From: Micavibrio sp. UBA6929
GTDB lineage: Bacteria; Pseudomonadota; Alphaproteobacteria; Micavibrionales; Micavibrionaceae
NCBI GenBank assembly: GCA_002448815.1
Contig: DKAJ01000009.1
Location: 132,585 to 166,716, forward strand
DNA: 34,132 nt
Reading direction: 5' to 3'
Shown here: positions 29,850 to 34,132 of the stretch, piece after piece
Layout: every line of letters begins with the position of its first letter
Numbering within the stretch: the first letter of the stretch is position 1
Position numbers and translations under genes: made by a program
Notes under the pieces: model-generated
Told to the model about the DNA's origin: nothing
Seen by the model: only the letters and a program-made list of their open reading frames with translations
Databases searched by the model: none

Positions 29850-30932
29850 TTAATCAATCATGCGCCAAAGCTGCTCTTGCGCGGGGCGTGTGATATCCTC
29901 GATCATTGTGATCTCATCATCAGAAAAATCATTGTGATAATAGGTCGGGCGTTTAAGGCGCGCGGCCCAGTGTGCCCCTATATTTTCTGCGTCACTTGGC
30001 GGCAGCATACAAAATTCACTGATACGTGATAAACTTGCCTTTGGGTCATCGCATAATGTCTCGTGCGTTATCAGGCAACATTGCGCGCGTAAATCCGCAT
30101 CATCGTCCAGCATCTGCGCAATATGCATGTGATATAAACGCCAGTAATGCGCGTAGGCCTGCACAATGTCGCCCGCATGCCACAGTGCAATAACCTCATC
30201 AATCCCTTCAAAGGCAATCGGCCGGAAATCCTGCCCAAATTCGAAATGTCCGTTTCGCCGCATATAGCGCGCACTGGCAGGATCAGCCTTTTGCGCATCA
30301 CTGATCAGGCGGTGTTGCTTGATGAGGGAGTAAATATGCGCCGCCGGATCACGCAGCGGCACAATAAAACGCGCATCAGGAAACAAGCTGCGCGCATAAG
30401 GCAGGCGTGCAATCAGGTTATTATTCTTGGCTAGATAGCGTGTGCCTTTACGCAAATACAGCAGTTTTTTGATGCTGTTTTGATAATGCGCGGAAAAGGC
30501 CTCATCGCTATGGGGCGCATTAAGGATAGGCATTCTATCCGCGCTGGGCGGGTAAAAGGCCGTCCATAAAATTTCTTCCAAGGCCTCGGGACTGCGCAGG
30601 GAAATATCAATGCCGTCTTGATGGGTGCGCTGTTTTTTGCGGGTGCTGGTCGGCACGGCAAGGCGCACAATATTCCAAAAATAATTGGCATGAATAAACG
30701 GATAATCACGATATTGAAAACTGCTGGTGACAGATGCATCGTTCAGCGCCTCAAGGATAACGGTGCTGCCCGCGCGCGCCATGCCTGTCACAAAAATGGG
30801 CTTATCAATCGTAATATCGGCGATATCATAGGTCAGCAAATGACTTTCCAAACGCCCCAGCGCCAAAAGCCAGTCACTTGGTTTATCAAGGACTGATCCC
30901 ATCCAATCTAAATAAAAGGGAACGCGCGTCAT
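29850..30932 (-). CDS. PAPS-dependent sulfotransferase family protein
   Basis: Predicted sulfotransferase of 360 residues transferring sulfate from PAPS. The 5'-phosphosulfate-binding loop is FVTGMARAGSTVILEAL (47-63), and the 3'-phosphate site is likely at DARFIVPLRDPAAHIYSLIK. A long central region with YLAKNNNLIARLPYARSLFP fits the family called Sulfotransferase_3 or similar. The C-terminus EDITRPAQEQLWRMID is typical of the last helix. The start at 30932 (MTRVPFYLDWMGS) is preferred; the frame extends to 31019, which would leave only three bases to the divergent ASST gene and adds a mixed N-terminus. The acceptor is unknown. It sits back to back with an arylsulfotransferase-like gene, which suggests shared sulfate-group metabolism or modification of a surface molecule. 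Confidence 0.85.
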   Translation of the reverse strand: MTRVPFYLDWMGSVLDKPSDWLLALGRLESHLLTYDIADITIDKPIFVTGMARAGSTVILEALNDASVTSSFQYRDYPFIHANYFWNIVRLAVPTSTRKKQRTHQDGIDISLRSPEALEEILWTAFYPPSADRMPILNAPHSDEAFSAHYQNSIKKLLYLRKGTRYLAKNNNLIARLPYARSLFPDARFIVPLRDPAAHIYSLIKQHRLISDAQKADPASARYMRRNGHFEFGQDFRPIAFEGIDEVIALWHAGDIVQAYAHYWRLYHMHIAQMLDDDADLRAQCCLITHETLCDDPKASLSRISEFCMLPPSDAENIGAHWAARLKRPTYYHNDFSDDEITMIEDITRPAQEQLWRMID

Positions 30933-31022
30933 AGAGATGATTATGCCTGTTTTTGTCGTTGGCGGTATGATAAAAAAGAAAACATGCGCATTTCGCGCAG
31001 TCCTCAAAGATAAGCTCATAAT

Positions 31023-32345
31023 ATGATAAAAGATTTTAAAGCACTTTTAACTGTTTTTCTGATTTTTTTGGTGTTTGTTGTTGGCGCGGTTGCCCAATCC
31101 CAAGAAGATACATGGCTGCATGCGGCAGTTAAGCCTTTTGTGCAGGTCGCGGGTGCGGTCGGATATTTTATAAACTTTCAACAGCATGCCGACGCGATAC
31201 GCTGGACCAACCCAGCGCCCGAACAAACGGATCTGCGCTCTAGCTATAGCGCCGCCCACGATAAGGCGCCGATTTTATACCTGACAACGCAAGACACCAC
31301 CGCGCGCCTCATCGACCGTACAGGTCAGGTTTTGCATACATGGCCGTTTCAATTCGATAAGGCGTGGAGCAATCAAAACCATGTTTTATACCCCTCTGAC
31401 CTGCCGAACGAGGCCTTTTATCTGCGTGATTTTCATTTAGATGATAATGGCGATTTAACCACCTTGGTCAGTGTTGCCGGCGTCACCCCATGGGGCGCAG
31501 GACTTGTGAAAATGGATAAGGACGCCAATGTTATTTGGACATATACAGGTCATATCAATAATGACTTTGAACAAACGGCAAATGGTACGATTTACGCGGT
31601 CGAACATATCATTCGCAGTGATGCACCAGGTGATTACGCCATGCCATATCTGCCGTTTTTGGAAGATAATATCTCGATCATTAATGCAAACGATGGCAGC
31701 CTTGAAAAACGGATTTCGTTGATTGATGCGATTTTAAATTCGCCTTACCGCGATATGCTGCACCAATTACAGTTCAGCCCCGACGACGACCCCACACATT
31801 CCAATTCCATCGAAGTCATCGAAAAAAGTCATCCTGATGTGTGGTGGCTGCAAAAAGGGATGCTGCTGATTTCAGTGCGTGATCTCAATGCGCTGGTCGT
31901 GCTTGACCCGCAGACCGAGCAAATCGTCTATGCCGTGTCATTGCCGTTGCGCCATCAGCATGACGTCGATTATCTGGATAATGGTCATATCCTGATGTTC
32001 GATAACCAAGGCAGTTTTAAAGAGGGCGGCTATTCACGCATCTATGAATTTGACCCAAAAGACATGGCGCAAGTCTGGACATTCGAGGGCAGCCAGTCTG
32101 CGCCGTTTCATACCGAATTTTTCGGCACGCAAGAACGCCTTGCAAATGGGAATACCTTAATTATCGATGCCGAGCATGGCCGCATTTTTGAGGTCACAAC
32201 AAACAAGGAAATTGTCTGGGATTATTACGCACCCCTAACCCAAACAATAAAGGGCACAGAATATATCGCCACAATCACACATGCCCAAACCGTTGCGCAT
32301 ACGGATCAATGGCTGCATAATCAGGCGACAAGCGAAGGACAATAA
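31023..32345 (+). CDS. Arylsulfotransferase (ASST)-family protein, membrane-anchored
   Basis: Protein of 440 residues with an N-terminal membrane anchor or uncleaved signal (about 7-26, LLTVFLIFLVFVVGAVAQS). The rest is predicted to be periplasmic and forms a beta-propeller of repeated strands, for example LIDRTGQVLHTWPF, LVKMDKDANVIWTYTGH, and RHQHDVDYLDNGHILMFDNQ, followed by SRIYEFDPKDMAQVWTFEG and LANGNTLIIDAEHGRIFEVT. The HxHD...NGHILMFDN segment is characteristic of the ASST-like family. Characterised ASST enzymes transfer sulfate between phenols without PAPS through a catalytic His; I cannot assign that residue with confidence here, so activity is unproven. It is divergent from the sulfotransferase gene and followed by a small membrane protein gene two bases later. 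Confidence 0.82.
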   Translation: MIKDFKALLTVFLIFLVFVVGAVAQSQEDTWLHAAVKPFVQVAGAVGYFINFQQHADAIRWTNPAPEQTDLRSSYSAAHDKAPILYLTTQDTTARLIDRTGQVLHTWPFQFDKAWSNQNHVLYPSDLPNEAFYLRDFHLDDNGDLTTLVSVAGVTPWGAGLVKMDKDANVIWTYTGHINNDFEQTANGTIYAVEHIIRSDAPGDYAMPYLPFLEDNISIINANDGSLEKRISLIDAILNSPYRDMLHQLQFSPDDDPTHSNSIEVIEKSHPDVWWLQKGMLLISVRDLNALVVLDPQTEQIVYAVSLPLRHQHDVDYLDNGHILMFDNQGSFKEGGYSRIYEFDPKDMAQVWTFEGSQSAPFHTEFFGTQERLANGNTLIIDAEHGRIFEVTTNKEIVWDYYAPLTQTIKGTEYIATITHAQTVAHTDQWLHNQATSEGQ

Positions 32346-32347
32346 GT

Positions 32348-32581
32348 ATGCCGATTTTCTTTATCTTTGTTATCACGTGCATGTGCATAAGCGCCCCTGC
32401 ACTTGCCTATATCGGGCCGGGATTAGGCGTCGCCGCAGTATGGATGGCTTTCGGCCCCGTTGCAGGAATTGGTCTGATCGTGGCCATCGTTGCATATTTC
32501 CCTGCGCGCTTTTTCTGGAAGAAATGGCAATATAAGCGCAAAGCCGCCGCCGAGACCAAATCTGGCGATCAGGCGCAATAA
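32348..32581 (+). CDS. Small membrane protein, YIGPG type, 77 residues
   Basis: Small exported or membrane protein. It has a signal-like N-terminus (MPIFFIFVITCMCISAPALA) directly followed by YIGPGLGVAAVWMAFGPVAG and a second hydrophobic stretch (IGLIVAIVAYFPARFFW), then a Lys-rich cytoplasmic tail. I recall short proteins starting AYIGPG next to sulfotransferase-, sulfatase- or phosphodiesterase-like genes, but I cannot give a family name or function. The gene begins two bases after the ASST-like stop, so it is almost surely co-transcribed. alr starts 10 bases after its stop, so the same transcript may run into alr. Confidence 0.75.
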   Translation: MPIFFIFVITCMCISAPALAYIGPGLGVAAVWMAFGPVAGIGLIVAIVAYFPARFFWKKWQYKRKAAAETKSGDQAQ

Positions 32582-32591
32582 GGAAAACCTC

Positions 32592-33695
32592 ATGCAAAAA
32601 GATGCGCTGGGACGGTTAACGATTGATACAAAGGCGCTGCGCAGTAATTACCGTTTGCTGCAAGATAAGGTCGGCGCGACTGTCCGTGTCAGCGCCGTGG
32701 TCAAGGCCAATGCATACGGTCTTGGCGCAGTGCATATTGCAAAATACCTCAAGGAAGAAGGCTGCGTAGATTTCTTTGTCGCCAACTGGCAAGAAGGCCA
32801 AAAACTGCGCGCGGCGCATCCTGATATTAATATTATGGTGCTAAACGGGTTTTACCCTGATGTTGGCGAGATCTATTTAAATGATACCCTCATCCCTGTT
32901 TTGGACTCGCGCGATGAAATCACATCTTATGGCGCGTTTGCCCGAAAGGTGGGGCGTCAATTACCTGCGATGATCCACTGTAATACAGGCATGAACCGTC
33001 TTGGTATGGATATGCCCCTTGTGCATGAGATTGCGGGTGATCCCGCCATGATGGCAGGCATTGATCTGATCTGCGTGATGAGCCACCTTGCATGCGCGGA
33101 TGAAAAGGATCACCCGTTAAATGAGCATCAGCGCGCTGCCTTTGCCGAAATTGCCGCCTTGTTCCCCAATGTGCCAAAGGCACTGGCGAATTCATCAGGC
33201 ATCTTTTTAGGATCAGATTATCACCATGACATGGTGCGCCCCGGTATGGCGCTGTATGGTTTAAATCCTGTGCCCTATGCCGATAAAAACCCCATGGCGC
33301 CAGTCATTACCCTTGATCTGCCAGTGATCTGCAAGCGCAGCACCCCATCAGGCGCGGCAATAGGCTATGGCGCGGCGCATATCTTTGCCCAAGAAACATG
33401 CGTCGCCACGCTCAGCGGCGGATACGCAGACGGCATTTTTCGCAGCCTGTCAAATAAAGGCGCGTTATATTGGCGCGGTGTGCGTTGCCCTATTATTGGG
33501 CGCATTTCCATGGACATGTTAAGCGTTGATTTGTCCGCCGTGCCCAATGAACAAAGACCAGAAATCGGCGATCGGCTCGAGCTTATTGGCCCGCACCAAA
33601 GCGCCGCCGATATCGGTGATCTCATCGAAGGCTCGTTTGATTATGAAGTGCTTACATCCTTAAGCCCACGTTATGAGCGTATTTATACCCATTGA
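32592..33695 (+). CDS. alr: Alanine racemase
   Basis: PLP enzyme converting L- to D-alanine for peptidoglycan. The protein has 367 residues. The PLP lysine is K38 in AVVKANAYGLG. Y259 in GAAIGYGAAH is the second catalytic base. Other marks are MIHCNTGMNRLGMD, VMSHLACADEKDHPLN, RPGMALYGLNP and IGRISMDMLSVDLS. The start at 32592 has AGGA seven bases upstream and gives a normal N-terminus; the longer frame from 32490 reads the YIGPG gene in another phase. The gene follows a small membrane protein on the same strand and is convergent with the histidine phosphatase, three bases between the stops. In many alphaproteobacteria alr directly follows dnaB. Confidence 0.97.
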   Translation: MQKDALGRLTIDTKALRSNYRLLQDKVGATVRVSAVVKANAYGLGAVHIAKYLKEEGCVDFFVANWQEGQKLRAAHPDINIMVLNGFYPDVGEIYLNDTLIPVLDSRDEITSYGAFARKVGRQLPAMIHCNTGMNRLGMDMPLVHEIAGDPAMMAGIDLICVMSHLACADEKDHPLNEHQRAAFAEIAALFPNVPKALANSSGIFLGSDYHHDMVRPGMALYGLNPVPYADKNPMAPVITLDLPVICKRSTPSGAAIGYGAAHIFAQETCVATLSGGYADGIFRSLSNKGALYWRGVRCPIIGRISMDMLSVDLSAVPNEQRPEIGDRLELIGPHQSAADIGDLIEGSFDYEVLTSLSPRYERIYTH

Positions 33696-33698
33696 AGG

Positions 33699-34132
33699 TT
33701 AGCGCGGATCTGATGGATCGCTAAGCCATGGCGGCAGCGGCATTTGGTTTGGTCGCTTAATATGTGCGATCGGATCAGGGGGATTATCCAGTAATGATTG
33801 CGCATTCATCCCGTCATAAATATGCGATAAGGTCCATTCCTTTTTTTCACCCTCGATCATATAAAAATCCAGATTACCGGGCGTATTTATTTGTTTCCAT
33901 GAATCCAAATCGTATAAATGGAACCAATGCATGACCAAGGCTTTCATCACCGCGCCATGGGCAATGATAACATGTGTATCTTCGCCTTCATTAACATCAT
34001 TTTGAAGAGTCGTACTCATAAAAAGGCGCACATCACGCACGACATCACGCGGCGCATCGCCCAGCATAGTACGGCTAGTAAACGCGTCCCCATCATAAAG
34101 GCGCTTGGAAAATTCAGAAAAAATCTGAGCAA
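33699..34132 (-). CDS. Histidine phosphatase family protein, C-terminal part
   Basis: The 3' part of a gene that continues past the right edge; 143 residues are visible. The segment THVIIAHGAVMKALVMHWF is the second conserved His strand of the phosphoglycerate-mutase-like superfamily, and GNLDFYMIEGE after NTPGN fits its last core strand. Upstream of an internal Met (34067) the frame stays open with FSEFSKRLYDGDAFTSRT, typical of the region following the catalytic RHG segment, which itself is out of view. So 34067 is not the true start. A Pro-rich tail (DPIAHIKRPNQMPLPPWLSD) ends the protein. Substrate unknown: members include phosphoglycerate mutases, SixA-like and small-molecule phosphatases. 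Confidence 0.85.
   Translation of the reverse strand, partial: AQIFSEFSKRLYDGDAFTSRTMLGDAPRDVVRDVRLFMSTTLQNDVNEGEDTHVIIAHGAVMKALVMHWFHLYDLDSWKQINTPGNLDFYMIEGEKKEWTLSHIYDGMNAQSLLDNPPDPIAHIKRPNQMPLPPWLSDPSDPR

Noticed and set aside
34065..34067. Met at 34067 as the start of the histidine phosphatase
   Set aside because: The frame stays open upstream to the window edge with family-like residues and the catalytic N-terminal part is missing, so the gene is cut by the edge.

Overview
This window looks like part of an alphaproteobacterial chromosome. It carries the gene set that surrounds the replication origin in that class: mnmG, mnmE, ppsR-maf-aroE-coaE-dnaQ, hemE-hemH-hemJ-rho, holA, dnaB and alr. 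Base composition is moderate. Some families (a tandem DUF6782-type pair, a PodJ-like polar protein) hint at a deep-branching lineage such as the Micavibrio relatives, but that placement is a guess. No tRNA, rRNA, CRISPR array, insertion sequence or integrase was seen.

Layout. (1) 1-6.5 kb: the N-terminal part of mnmG (cut by the window edge), a divergent unknown gene, mnmE with a DUF6489-type gene, an unknown NPLQHIPVVG-motif protein, a winged-helix regulator coupled to a Smr-domain protein, and a secreted M23 peptidase. (2) 6.7-12.4 kb, accessory: a 775-residue RTX calcium-binding protein with a type I secretion C-terminus, a TetR regulator with a clear terminator, and two tandem diverged DUF6782-like genes. 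(3) 12.5-16.1 kb: the tightly packed operon ppsR-maf-aroE-coaE-dnaQ. (4) 16.1-17.0 kb: a minus-strand unknown gene, then a 330-base gene-free, AT-rich stretch with DnaA-box-like sites. This is the best candidate for the chromosomal origin. (5) 17.0-21.3 kb: hemE-hemH-hemJ (late heme synthesis) and rho with a structured leader and terminator. (6) 21.3-28.3 kb: a PodJ-like coiled-coil/Sel1/peptidoglycan-binding membrane protein, a convergent glutathione-type ligase pair, holA and a Tas-like aldo/keto reductase. (7) 28.3-34.1 kb: dnaB, a three-gene sulfotransferase-related cluster, alr, and a histidine phosphatase cut by the right edge.

Main reading. The space just upstream of hemE is where the Caulobacter and Rickettsia origins lie. 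Here it holds one perfect and several one-mismatch DnaA boxes, a 12-bp palindrome and a very AT-rich segment. Hand counts also show the plus strand going from C-excess to balanced or G-excess across it. The ppsR operon points toward this site rather than away from it, and mnmE/mnmG lie beyond that operon, so the classical cluster is rearranged. The other points worth a second look are the DUF6782-like pair with a disturbed metallopeptidase motif, the RTX/M23 divergon, the rho leader, and the sulfotransferase cluster between dnaB and alr.
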